DNA of 64,000 nucleotides from Bacteroidales bacterium (lineage in GTDB: Bacteria; Bacteroidota; Bacteroidia; Bacteroidales; P3): assembly GCA_017483575.1 (NCBI GenBank), contig JAFUWF010000019.1, forward strand, positions 1-64,000, written 5' to 3'. Positions within the stretch are counted from its first letter, which is position 1, and each line of letters begins with the position of its first letter. The notes beneath the pieces were generated by a model. It saw only the letters and a list, made by a program, of their open reading frames with translations, searched no databases and was not told where the DNA came from. The position numbers and the translations under genes were made by a program. Positions 43,093 to 51,111 of this stretch are shown piece by piece.

Positions 43093-43953
43093 TCAGGCGA
43101 GGTTCTGGAGGTAGGAGGCTACTTCGTCGAGCTGCAGGGCGTTGCTGACGGTGTAGTCGCCCACCTGTTCGCGCCGGAGGGCGCTGAGGAAGGCGCCGGA
43201 GCCGATGGCGAGGCCAAGGTCGCGGGCCAGGGAGCGGATGTAGGTGCCTTTGCCGCAATGGATGCGGAATTCGGCCTGCGGCAGGTGGGTGGGGACCTCG
43301 CCGAGTGGGTGCTGATAGAGGTGGGTGTTTTGTTGGGAGGGAGAGGGAGTGGGTGGGAGTGATGGGGAGTGAGTGGACAATTGCCCATTGTCGGAACCGG
43401 GGCGGAAGGCGGTGATTTCGAAGCTGTAGACGTTGACGGGTTTGGGTTGGATGGTTACCGTGGGGTCGTCGGTGCGGGCATACTTATAAGCCCGTTGGCC
43501 GGCGATTTTGACGGCACTGAACATGGGTGGTACCTGGAGGATGGTGCCGGTGAACAGCTTGACGGTTTCGTTCAGCAACTCGGCGGTGATGTGCTCGTAG
43601 GGGTAGTAGTGGTCCACGGGCCGTTCGAGGTCGAAGCAGGGGGTTGTGGCGCCGAGGACGATGGTGCCGGTATAGACCTTGTCGCCATCCTGGAGGCGGG
43701 GAATGTCCTTGGTGGCTCGGCCGATGCAGACGAGCAGCAGGCCTGTGGCCAGGGGGTCGAGGGTGCCGGCGTGACCGATCTTTATTTTCGGGGCGTGAGA
43801 GGGCGTGAGAGGGAGCGAGTGAGAGGACGATAGCTCTTTTGTGTATTGACGAAGGATGGCCTTGATTTTGTTCACGGCCTGGAAGGAGGTCCACTGGCGG
43901 GGTTTGTCGATGGGGAGGACGAGGCCTGCCTGCAGCTGCTCTAGGGTAATCAT
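43093..43953 (-). CDS. truB: tRNA pseudouridine(55) synthase, with two decamer insertions
   Basis: TruB isomerises U55 of tRNA. The start MITLEQLQAGLVLPIDKPRQ gives 286 residues; codons upstream lie in a palindrome. The catalytic Asp is in KIGHAGTLDPLATGLLL; PCFDLERPVDHYYPYEH and MFSAVKIAGQRAYKYAR follow, then RIHCGKGTYIRSLARDLG. Two low-complexity inserts are repeat-encoded and in frame: SSSHSLPLTPSHAP (about 39-52, from 43791-43826) just before the catalytic motif, and STHSPSLPPTPSPSQQ (about 191-206, from 43347-43376). It belongs to the ftsX-DUF3098-uppP-truB cluster common in Bacteroidetes. Confidence 0.93.
   Translation of the reverse strand: MITLEQLQAGLVLPIDKPRQWTSFQAVNKIKAILRQYTKELSSSHSLPLTPSHAPKIKIGHAGTLDPLATGLLLVCIGRATKDIPRLQDGDKVYTGTIVLGATTPCFDLERPVDHYYPYEHITAELLNETVKLFTGTILQVPPMFSAVKIAGQRAYKYARTDDPTVTIQPKPVNVYSFEITAFRPGSDNGQLSTHSPSLPPTPSPSQQNTHLYQHPLGEVPTHLPQAEFRIHCGKGTYIRSLARDLGLAIGSGAFLSALRREQVGDYTVSNALQLDEVASYLQNLA
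43347..43376. repeat. Three 10-bp units inside truB
   Basis: GAGTGGGTGG, GAGTGATGGG, GAGTGAGTGG in tandem, preceded by related G-rich sequence. Encodes a Ser/Pro-rich insert. Confidence 0.75.
43791..43826. repeat. 10-bp tandem units inside truB before the catalytic motif
   Basis: GGGCGTGAGA twice, then GGGAGCGAGT and GAGAGG. It adds about 12 Ser/Pro/His-rich codons immediately upstream of the TruB active-site motif. Confidence 0.75.
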
Positions 43954-43990
43954 TTCGAGGACAAGTTTTTTTCTGAGACGACAAAAAAAA

Positions 43991-44044
43991 GACAAGAAAG
44001 GACAAGGATATATATCGGTTTGTCTTTTCTTGTCCTTTCTTGTC
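43991..44044. repeat. GACAAG palindrome between truB and uppP
   Basis: GACAAGAAAGGACAAG (43991-44006) and its exact complement CTTGTCCTTTCTTGTC (44029-44044) flank a 22-bp AT-rich spacer. Each 16-bp arm repeats GACAAG at a 10-bp step. It lies in the operon gap and may stabilise or terminate the uppP message. Confidence 0.9.
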
Positions 44045-44052
44045 GTAAAATA

Positions 44053-44865
44053 TCAGCTAAGGATGATTGTCGTAATACCGACGACGGCGCAGTAGAGGGC
44101 GAACCAGATGAGCTTGCCGCGACGGACGATGTTGATCATCCACTTGCATGCCAGGCATCCCACAAGGAAGGCCGCCACGAAACCGATGAGCGCCGCCTCG
44201 GGGCTGATGCCGCCCAGCGAGGCGCTGATGCCCACCGCGGCCATGTCTTTAACGTCGAGCAGGGCTTCGCCCAGGATGGGGGGGATGACCATGAGGAAGG
44301 AGAACTGGGCGAGGCGCTCTTTCTTGTTGCCGAGGAGGAGGCCTGTGGCGATGGTGGAACCCGAACGCGAGAGGCCGGGGAGAACGGCGAGGGCCTGGGC
44401 GATGCCGATGATGAAGGCGTGCAGCGGCGAGATGTTCTCGCGCTGGCGCGGCTTGGCCCAAAAGCTGAAGGCCAGCAGGGCGGCGGTGATGAGCAGGCAG
44501 ATGCCTACAATCATCAGGCCGCTACCGAAGACGGCTTCCACCTTGTCCTTGAAGAACAGGCCCACGATGCCCACGGGAATCATGGAGATAATGATGTTGA
44601 CGGCATACTTGGTGCCTTCGTTCCATTTCCACTTGAAGAGGTCGGTGAATATCCACACGATTTCTTTCCAGAGGATGACCACCGTGCTGAGGACGGTGGC
44701 GATGTGGAGCAGCACGGTGAAGGCCAGTTGCCCCTCGCCGTCCTGCATGCCGAAGAGGGCTTGTCCGATGGCCAGATGGCCGGAGGAGGAGACGGGGAGG
44801 TATTCCGTCAGGCCCTGGATGATGCCGAGTATCAGCGCTTCGAACCAAGAGAGTGTCTCTGCCAT
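44053..44865 (-). CDS. uppP: Undecaprenyl-diphosphatase
   Basis: UppP (BacA) dephosphorylates undecaprenyl diphosphate so that the lipid carrier can be reused in wall synthesis. The 270-residue protein has about eight membrane helices and the family motifs [20 protein letters not shown] (about 12-31) and [18 protein letters not shown]. Length and motifs are normal. It starts 3 bp after the DUF3098 gene and precedes truB. Confidence 0.95.
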   Translation of the reverse strand: MAETLSWFEALILGIIQGLTEYLPVSSSGHLAIGQALFGMQDGEGQLAFTVLLHIATVLSTVVILWKEIVWIFTDLFKWKWNEGTKYAVNIIISMIPVGIVGLFFKDKVEAVFGSGLMIVGICLLITAALLAFSFWAKPRQRENISPLHAFIIGIAQALAVLPGLSRSGSTIATGLLLGNKKERLAQFSFLMVIPPILGEALLDVKDMAAVGISASLGGISPEAALIGFVAAFLVGCLACKWMINIVRRGKLIWFALYCAVVGITTIILS

Positions 44866-44868
44866 GGC

Positions 44869-45135
44869 TTATTCTTTTTTGCCTTTGTACATGATGGCCA
44901 CGATTTCGACCACGAAGCCCAGCACGATGAGTATGGGTGCTACAACGAGGCGGCGGGTGTCGAACATGGCGGGGTTGAAGGTATTGGGGTCGTCGCTGCC
45001 GCCGCCGCTGAGGAGTATGTAGCCCAGGGCGAGGACGACGAGGCCGGCAATCATCAGGATATAGTTGATGCGGCCGAAGGCAAACTGGAAGTGCTTGCCG
45101 TTTTCTTCTTGCTGGATGGCGGTTTTATTCTCCAT
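44869..45135 (-). CDS. DUF3098 membrane protein
   Basis: An 88-residue protein with two membrane helices (about 24-42 and 66-82) and the conserved signature FGRINYILMIAGLVVLALGY followed by SGGGSDDPNTFNP. The family is confined to Bacteroidetes and nearly always lies between ftsX and uppP, as here; its role is not known but the neighbourhood points to division or wall synthesis. Confidence 0.9.
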   Translation of the reverse strand: MENKTAIQQEENGKHFQFAFGRINYILMIAGLVVLALGYILLSGGGSDDPNTFNPAMFDTRRLVVAPILIVLGFVVEIVAIMYKGKKE

Positions 45136-45163
45136 GGATGGTTTCTTTTTTGATTCTGTTGTA

Positions 45164-46018
45164 TTAATTCTTTGCTATGTGCCTACGCACGGTGATGGCG
45201 GTGGCGAGGTATGTGATGAGGATGCCGCTGAGGATGATGGCTACAGCGATGAGCGCATACCAGAGCATGTGCTCGGAGCTGAGGAGGTCGATGCCGAACT
45301 GGTTGCCGAAGGCCCAAAGGGTGACCAGCACCAGGCAGTCGGCGATGAGGCCACCGACGGCGCCGTAGGCGATGCTGCGCAGGCGGAAAGGCCGTGCGAT
45401 GAACGATGCTTTGGCACCCACCAGACGCATGGTGGCGATGGTGTCGCGGCTACTGTAGAGGGCTATGCGTATCAGGCTCGAGATGAGCACGATGGTGATG
45501 ACCAGCAGCAGGGCTACGAAGACGATGAGGAACCACGACAGGCGATAGAAGATGTCGCGCAGTTCGTCCACGACATTCTCCTGATAGGCCACGCCGGTGA
45601 CGCCTTGCTGGGCGCTCACCTGGGCGCAGAAACGGTCGAGGGTCTCAGAGCTGTTGTCAGGCAGGAGGGCCACGTTGAAGTTGACCATCAGCGAAGGGTA
45701 GAGGGGGTTGTAGCCGGCGAAGCCCACGAAGTCCTCGCCAAGGTCCTCGGCGAAGATTTCAGCGGCCTGCTCTTTGGAGATGTAGTCTACATGCTTGACG
45801 AAGTCCATCTTCTCCACCCGGGCCTTGAGGGCGAGGGCGAGGGAGTCGGACACCTCGGGCGAGAGGTCCACCTTGTATGTGATGCGCTCCTGAGCGTCGT
45901 GGGTGAGGCGATAGGAGTGGTACTCGATGGTGAGCAGCAGCCCCAGCATAAAGAGCACCAAGGAGATACCGAGAATGGTAGCTCCATGGGTGCCCCAGAG
46001 GTTGACTTTGTTTTTCAT
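45164..46018 (-). CDS. ftsX: FtsX-like cell division ABC-transporter permease
   Basis: A 284-residue protein with the FtsX layout: one N-terminal helix (about 14-33), a periplasmic domain of about 130 residues (VSDSLALALKARVEKMDFVK onward), then three C-terminal helices with the conserved RIALYSSRDTIATMRLVGA segment. FtsX works with FtsE to activate peptidoglycan hydrolases at the septum; ftsE is not next to it. It lies 6 bp before the dnaN end and heads the DUF3098-uppP-truB cluster. Confidence 0.9.
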   Translation of the reverse strand: MKNKVNLWGTHGATILGISLVLFMLGLLLTIEYHSYRLTHDAQERITYKVDLSPEVSDSLALALKARVEKMDFVKHVDYISKEQAAEIFAEDLGEDFVGFAGYNPLYPSLMVNFNVALLPDNSSETLDRFCAQVSAQQGVTGVAYQENVVDELRDIFYRLSWFLIVFVALLLVITIVLISSLIRIALYSSRDTIATMRLVGAKASFIARPFRLRSIAYGAVGGLIADCLVLVTLWAFGNQFGIDLLSSEHMLWYALIAVAIILSGILITYLATAITVRRHIAKN

Positions 46019-46024
46019 AGTCTA

Positions 46025-47167
46025 TCAATTGGCCAGCATGACGGGCATGACGAGCATCAGGATGTCGTCCTTCTTTTCGGTGTCGTCGTCGCCATAAGGG
46101 AATATGATACCCGCGCGCGAGGGGTGCGAGAGTTCGACGAGCACCTGCTCGCTGTCGAGGTAGGAGATCATCTCGGTGAGGAACTTGGCGTTGAAACCGA
46201 TGTCCATGGGGTCGCCTTCGTACTGGCAGGGGATGGTCTCGCGGGCGTTGTTGGAGAGCTCGAGGTCCTCGGCGGAGATCTCGATGTGGTCGCCGGAGAT
46301 GGAGAGGCGCACCTGGCGTGTGGCTTCGGAGGCGAAGATGGAGACACGCTTCAGGGTGTTGAGGAACGACTGGCGGTCGAGGATGAGCTTGTTGGGGTTG
46401 TCCTTGGGGATGGCGGCCTCGTAGTTGGGGTAGCGGCCGTCCACCAGGCGGCAGACGATGTAGAAGTTGTCGAAGGTGATGAAGAGGTTGGTGTTGTTGT
46501 ATTCGATGGTCACATCGCCTTCTTCCTTGCGGGCAGCGAGGATGTTCTTGACGATGATGATGGGTTTCTTGGGGAGGATGAAGTTGGTGCTCTCATCGGA
46601 GGTGACGTCTTTGCGGCGGTAGCGGACCAGCTTGTGGGCGTCGGTGGCCACGAAGGTGACGCCGTCGGGGGTCATCTCGCAGTAGATGCCGCTCATCTGC
46701 TGGTGCATCTCGTCGTTGCTGGTGGCGAAGACGGTCTTGTTGATGGCGTTGACGAGGGCGGTGCCGCTCATCTCGATCTTGCTGGTGCTTTCGGCAACGG
46801 GCATGGTGGGATAGGTGGCGGCGTCCATACCGGCAAGGCGGTATTGGCCCTGACCGGAGACGATGTCGATGGTGAAGTTGGAGGGGTCGACGTCGAAAGT
46901 GAGGGGCACATCGTCGAAGGTTTTGAGGATATCCAGCAGCATCTTGGAGGGTACAGCGACCTCCTCGGGGCCTTCCATGCGGCCGGTCTCGACGGTCATG
47001 TGGGCCATGAGGGTGGTGGTGAGGTCGGTGGTCTTGATGGTGAGGTTGTTCTCTTCAAGGTGGAAGTGGAAGCAACCGATTATGGGCATGGTGTTGCTCG
47101 AGGAGAGCACGCCGCTGAGGGACTGCAACTGCTTGTGTAACTGCTGGCTGTTGACGATAAATTTCAT
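46025..47167 (-). CDS. dnaN: DNA polymerase III beta subunit (sliding clamp)
   Basis: The ring-shaped processivity clamp of the replicative polymerase. The 380-residue protein begins MKFIVNSQQLHKQLQSLSGV and contains the three related clamp domains, with FHLEENNLTIKTTDLTTTL in the first and the C-terminal groove ending DILMLVMPVMLAN. Typical length. A -7 box is found 36 bp upstream (47204-47211), so it has its own promoter although all neighbours share its direction. It is not next to dnaA here and no origin-like DnaA-box cluster was seen. Confidence 0.95.
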   Translation of the reverse strand: MKFIVNSQQLHKQLQSLSGVLSSSNTMPIIGCFHFHLEENNLTIKTTDLTTTLMAHMTVETGRMEGPEEVAVPSKMLLDILKTFDDVPLTFDVDPSNFTIDIVSGQGQYRLAGMDAATYPTMPVAESTSKIEMSGTALVNAINKTVFATSNDEMHQQMSGIYCEMTPDGVTFVATDAHKLVRYRRKDVTSDESTNFILPKKPIIIVKNILAARKEEGDVTIEYNNTNLFITFDNFYIVCRLVDGRYPNYEAAIPKDNPNKLILDRQSFLNTLKRVSIFASEATRQVRLSISGDHIEISAEDLELSNNARETIPCQYEGDPMDIGFNAKFLTEMISYLDSEQVLVELSHPSRAGIIFPYGDDDTEKKDDILMLVMPVMLAN

Positions 47168-47203
47168 ATTCTCGGTGTTTTAAATTATTCGTATTCGAAT
47201 TGC

Positions 47204-47211
47204 AAAGATAC
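47204..47211 (-). promoter_or_regulatory. Minus-strand -7 box for dnaN
   Basis: CAAAGATA reads TATCTTTG on the minus strand, 36 bp upstream of the dnaN start. Confidence 0.65.
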
Positions 47212-47249
47212 GAAGAAAGTCGCTAATGGCGGGATATTTTTTTTAACAA

Positions 47250-47636
47250 TTAATCAACAGAGACGGATGTGAAGACCCCGATGGGGATATTGTCAATGTC
47301 GGTCCAATGGATGGAGCAGTTGGCGCGCGAGTATTCGTCGTCGAGGTAGAAGGTGCCGCGAAGCTGGTCGTTGAGGTAGATGAGGCGGTCCGGGGCATAG
47401 AGGATAACGACGTTGTGGTGGACGATGCCGTCGTTGGTGGTGTAGTCGCCGCCGATGCTGTCGGGCGACGAGAGCTGGACGAGGTAGCCGAGGTCGGGTT
47501 TCACATACGACGCCGTGCACTCGCGGGTGTCGACAACGGTGCCGCGAAAGTCGATTTCATCTACCTTGTTGCAGGCGAGGAAGATAAAAAATAAAAAAGA
47601 AAAAATGAGAAACTTAAAACAGACGGAGTGCTTCAT
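47250..47636 (-). CDS. Small lipoprotein of unknown function
   Basis: Starting at MKHSVCFKFLIFSFLFFIFL, a 128-residue lipoprotein with lipobox FLAC. The mature part (FRGTVVDTRECTASYVKPDL onward) is a compact beta-rich domain with YLVQLSSPDSIGGDY and ILYAPDRLIYLNDQL. It resembles the small OB- or beta-barrel-like lipoproteins common in Bacteroidales but no family is certain. The start lies 23 bp inside the end of dapD, so translation is coupled. Confidence 0.6.
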   Translation of the reverse strand: MKHSVCFKFLIFSFLFFIFLACNKVDEIDFRGTVVDTRECTASYVKPDLGYLVQLSSPDSIGGDYTTNDGIVHHNVVILYAPDRLIYLNDQLRGTFYLDDEYSRANCSIHWTDIDNIPIGVFTSVSVD

Positions 47637-48411
47637 TGAGGGATGTTTTTTTGTCGGTGGATTCTTTGCGTTGGCCGATGATGAGGGCGCAGGAGACGTT
47701 GTAGTCGCCGGCGGGGAAGTGCTTCGTGTAGCTGCCGGGGATGACGACGCTCCGCGGGGGCACATGGCCGATGTGTGTGACGGGTTCGGGGCCTGTGACG
47801 TCGATGATGTGGGTCGATGACGTAATGACGGTTCCTGATCCCAGCACGGCTTCGCGGCCGATATGGGCGCCTTCGACGATGATGCATCGCGAACCGATGA
47901 AGGCGTTGTCCTCCACGATGACGGGTGCTGCCTGCACGGGTTCCAGCACGCCGCCGATGCCTACGCCGCCACTGAGGTGCACGTGTTTGCCTATCTGGGC
48001 GCAGGAGCCCACGGTGGCCCAGGTGTCCACCATGGTGCCGGAGTCGACGTAGGCGCCGATGTTGACGTAGGAGGGCATGAGTACCGTCTGCGGGGCCAGG
48101 TAGGCGCCGTAGCGGGCCACGGCGGGTGGCACCACACGGACTCCGTTCTGGGCGAAGCCGTGCTTCAGCGGTATCTTGTCGTGGTACTCGAAGGGGCCGG
48201 CCTCGATGGTCTGCATGCCGCAGAGGGGGAAGTAGAGCAGGACGGCCTTCTTCACCCACTCGTTGACGGTCCATTGTCCCGCATCGCCGGGTTCGGCCAC
48301 ACGGAGACGCCCGTTGTCGAGCATGTCGATGGCCTCTTCTACGGCCTGTCGGTATTCTTTCTTGTTGAGCAGTTCGCGCTGCTCCCATATCTGTTCGATG
48401 TGTTTCTGCAT
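47614..48411 (-). CDS. dapD: 2,3,4,5-tetrahydropyridine-2,6-dicarboxylate N-succinyltransferase
   Basis: DapD succinylates tetrahydrodipicolinate in the lysine/diaminopimelate pathway. The 265-residue protein has an N-terminal helical domain and a left-handed beta-helix with hexapeptide repeats (VLMPSYVNIGAYVDSGTMVD, ATVGSCAQIGKHVHLSGGVG, APVIVEDNAFIGSRCIIVEG). PPRSVVIPGSYTKHFPAGDY follows. It lies 2 bp after a T9SS adhesin gene, so it is apparently co-transcribed with two secreted proteins, an odd pairing. Confidence 0.95.
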   Translation of the reverse strand: MQKHIEQIWEQRELLNKKEYRQAVEEAIDMLDNGRLRVAEPGDAGQWTVNEWVKKAVLLYFPLCGMQTIEAGPFEYHDKIPLKHGFAQNGVRVVPPAVARYGAYLAPQTVLMPSYVNIGAYVDSGTMVDTWATVGSCAQIGKHVHLSGGVGIGGVLEPVQAAPVIVEDNAFIGSRCIIVEGAHIGREAVLGSGTVITSSTHIIDVTGPEPVTHIGHVPPRSVVIPGSYTKHFPAGDYNVSCALIIGQRKESTDKKTSLNEALRLF

Positions 48412-48413
48412 GA

Positions 48414-51107
48414 TTATCTGATTAAGAGGATGGTGCCCGTAAGCGATTGGAGCTTCTCCGGCCGGGGGATGGTGCGGTACTGGAGGTTGTATACGTATGC
48501 CCCCTGGGGACAGTCGATGCCGTCGGCGGAGGTGCCGTCCCAGCGCAGGTCAGTACCCTCCAGGTGGGTGACCAGGAGGCCAGTGCGGTTGTATATCCAC
48601 ACTTCGAGGAACTCAATCTTGTTGATTACGGGCTGCCAAGTGTTGTTGGTGCTTTGGTTGGGGGTGAAGGCGTTGGGGGTGAAGATGGCGGAGCGGTCCA
48701 TCAGGATGATAGTGTGTGCCGTATCGCTACAGCCTTCGGGACTATAGGCCACGAGGGTGACGGGCAGAGAGTCGATGCCGTCGGGGAAGGTGTAGCTGAG
48801 GCTGCGTTGCGTGAAGTTGTTGTCCTCGATTATCCAAAGGCGCGAGGTGGCGTAGTCGCTGTTGTCGTGCAGGTCGAAGTTGGGGTTGGTGGTGGACACC
48901 ATGAGGGGTATGGCGAGGATGTCGGCCTTGAGGTCGCCGGCAAGGATTCCTAGGTTGAGGGTGATGATGGAGTCGCAGCCGAGGACATTGGTGTAATTGT
49001 AGATGTAGGTGCCCGAACGGTTGTAGGTGCGGTCGCCGAAGGTGTAGGAGTCGTTGGCACAGATGGTGTCGTAGAGGGTGAGCTCGTCGTGGAGGTTGAC
49101 CATCAGGCTCACGCTAACGGTACTGTCGCATCCCAAAGCGGATGTGAGCGTGGATTTGTACTTGCCGCTCTCTGTTAATTCCTGGTCGCCGAGGACGTAG
49201 GGGTAGTTGTCGCAGATGATGGTGTCCACCTCGATGATGTAGGTGGGGTTGACGTTGAGGGTTAGGGTGACGATGCTGTCGGCCCCGTAGCGGTCGAGGA
49301 GCGACAGTACAACGCTTCCGGCCGAGTCGAAGACGGCGCCGTTCCATGAGCAGGGTAGGTCGCTGTCGCAGACGGCACGCGTGTAGCTGTAGCTGTGGTT
49401 TTCGTGCACGGTCAGCCGATGGGTGACCACCGAGTCGCATCCGTAGCCGTTGGTGAAACGGAGCGTGGTATCGATAGATGCGTAGTATTCGCGCCCGAGG
49501 ATAGTGACGGGCAGCTCGTTTTCAACCACTTCGGTAATGATAACGGTATCGTGGGCCGGAAACACCTGCAGGTGCAGGGTGATAACGCTGTCGGCCCCGT
49601 GGGTGGTGAACAACGTGACGACGGTGTCGCACGTGCTGCCGAGGCTGAGGCCGTTCCACTGATAGGGCAGGGCGTTGGAGCAAATGGTGTCGTAGGCCTC
49701 GGAGGCAACGTTGCGATAGATGGTGAGCGTGAAGGTGACGTTGCTGTCGCAGCCGAAGGTGGTGGTGGCGGTCAGCAGCGAGTCGGCAACCTCGTCGTCG
49801 AAGGTGCTCCCCATGAAGGTGAAGGGCAGCTGGTTCTCCACGATGGTGCGCGACTGCACCAGGTGGTAGCCGGGATGGACCACGATGTGCACGCGCGAGA
49901 TGCTGTCGCAGTTGAAGGGCGTATGCGCCCTCTCGAGGATGTTGGTGCTGGTGGTGTAGGTGTTTCCCTTCCAGGTGTAGCTCTCGCAGCCCTCGACAGT
50001 CGTCTCGGAATGGTAGCTCGGATGGAACGTAAGGTTGACCGTGCTGTCGATGGCGCCGCAGGTGGAGTAGATGGTGTAGGTGTAGGCGATGGTAGTGTCG
50101 TGGCTGAGGCCTGCCGGCGGGGTGATGGTGAAGGTGGAGTCGTCGATCATCGTCACTCCGTGGCCCGTGATGTTGTATCCTGTCACCTCGCACTCGTCGG
50201 GGGGCAGCAGGGTGGGGTTGAGGGACAGCTCCCATTCGAAGATGTAGCCGTTGTCGCGATTCACGCCGTCGATGACCTCTATGTACCATTCGCCGTTCAT
50301 CGGGCACCCCACGAGACTCGCAAAGCTCTCGTCGGGATGGTAGAAGTTGGCACCGGTGGCCACGTTGGACGAGTCGACCCGGTAGTAGTTATGCCCGTCG
50401 TGGAATTCGGCGTATTGTTGGTTGCTGCTGCGGTAGACGTAACCGCTGCCGTCGGCATAGGTGTATCCGGAGTTGGTATTGTTGCTCCAGCAATAGTTCC
50501 ATCCTGTGCCGGGAGCATTGGTGGTGGAGGTATGGTTGCAGGGGTTGTAGGTGTTGTCGGTTGTGCGGTTGGGGATGCCCAGGTAGGCGTGGTCCTCGTT
50601 GGAGCTGGCGGGTCCGTTCCATCCGCGCGATGCACTTCCTATCGATGTCTGGCAGATCGACGTGCTGACGCTACCGTTGTAGTTGCTGAAACGCAATATG
50701 TCGGCCTTGCGGCCGTTGGGGCAGGTGATGTTGATATAAAGGTCGCCCAGGAAGGAGTGCTCCATGTTCAGGCGCAGGAACTGGATGTCGTTCACCGAGG
50801 TGATGATGGCTCCGTCGGCGAAGTCCGTGAAGGTGACGGGCGACCGGTAGGAACAGTCCAGCGTGCCACACGGCTGCCCGTCGGGCAGGAACACCTGCTC
50901 GCTGTGACCTAGGGAGGCGTGGCTTTGTTCGATGACGATGTTGTGCGACTCCCGGTAGCCGAAGCTGACCGTCGTTGTGTCGTTGCTGCATACGCTGGTG
51001 GGTACCGCGAACGAGACAATCTCCTGTGCCGCCACAGGCGTCGCCGTCAACATGGCCACCGCCACCAAAACCAGTATGTTTTTATATATATTCATTAATT
51101 GTTTCAA
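48414..51107 (-). CDS. T9SS type B secreted protein with P-domain and Ig-like repeats
   Basis: An 897-residue secreted protein. Signal peptide to about residue 28 (MLTATPVAAQ). Residues about 60-290 form a proprotein-convertase P-like domain (FLRLNMEHSFLGDLYINITC, SNVATGANFYHPDESFASLV, NGEWYIEVIDGVNRDNGYIF). A series of cysteine-containing beta repeats follows (YDTICSNALPYQWNGLSL, CDSDLPCSWNGAVFD, YDTICANDSYTFGDRTYN). The C-terminus is a CHU_C type B sorting domain (SAIFTPNAFTPNQSTNN, VWIYNRTGLLVTHLEG, GTILLIR). The P-domain is close to that of the neighbouring upstream gene; the two are tandem paralogues. Likely a cell-surface adhesin. Confidence 0.88.
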   Translation of the reverse strand: MKQLMNIYKNILVLVAVAMLTATPVAAQEIVSFAVPTSVCSNDTTTVSFGYRESHNIVIEQSHASLGHSEQVFLPDGQPCGTLDCSYRSPVTFTDFADGAIITSVNDIQFLRLNMEHSFLGDLYINITCPNGRKADILRFSNYNGSVSTSICQTSIGSASRGWNGPASSNEDHAYLGIPNRTTDNTYNPCNHTSTTNAPGTGWNYCWSNNTNSGYTYADGSGYVYRSSNQQYAEFHDGHNYYRVDSSNVATGANFYHPDESFASLVGCPMNGEWYIEVIDGVNRDNGYIFEWELSLNPTLLPPDECEVTGYNITGHGVTMIDDSTFTITPPAGLSHDTTIAYTYTIYSTCGAIDSTVNLTFHPSYHSETTVEGCESYTWKGNTYTTSTNILERAHTPFNCDSISRVHIVVHPGYHLVQSRTIVENQLPFTFMGSTFDDEVADSLLTATTTFGCDSNVTFTLTIYRNVASEAYDTICSNALPYQWNGLSLGSTCDTVVTLFTTHGADSVITLHLQVFPAHDTVIITEVVENELPVTILGREYYASIDTTLRFTNGYGCDSVVTHRLTVHENHSYSYTRAVCDSDLPCSWNGAVFDSAGSVVLSLLDRYGADSIVTLTLNVNPTYIIEVDTIICDNYPYVLGDQELTESGKYKSTLTSALGCDSTVSVSLMVNLHDELTLYDTICANDSYTFGDRTYNRSGTYIYNYTNVLGCDSIITLNLGILAGDLKADILAIPLMVSTTNPNFDLHDNSDYATSRLWIIEDNNFTQRSLSYTFPDGIDSLPVTLVAYSPEGCSDTAHTIILMDRSAIFTPNAFTPNQSTNNTWQPVINKIEFLEVWIYNRTGLLVTHLEGTDLRWDGTSADGIDCPQGAYVYNLQYRTIPRPEKLQSLTGTILLIR

Positions 51108-51111
51108 CTCT

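Noticed and set aside
46025..47167. Replication origin near dnaN and dnaB
   Set aside because: No dnaA gene and no cluster of DnaA boxes was seen; dnaN and dnaB lie within unrelated operons.
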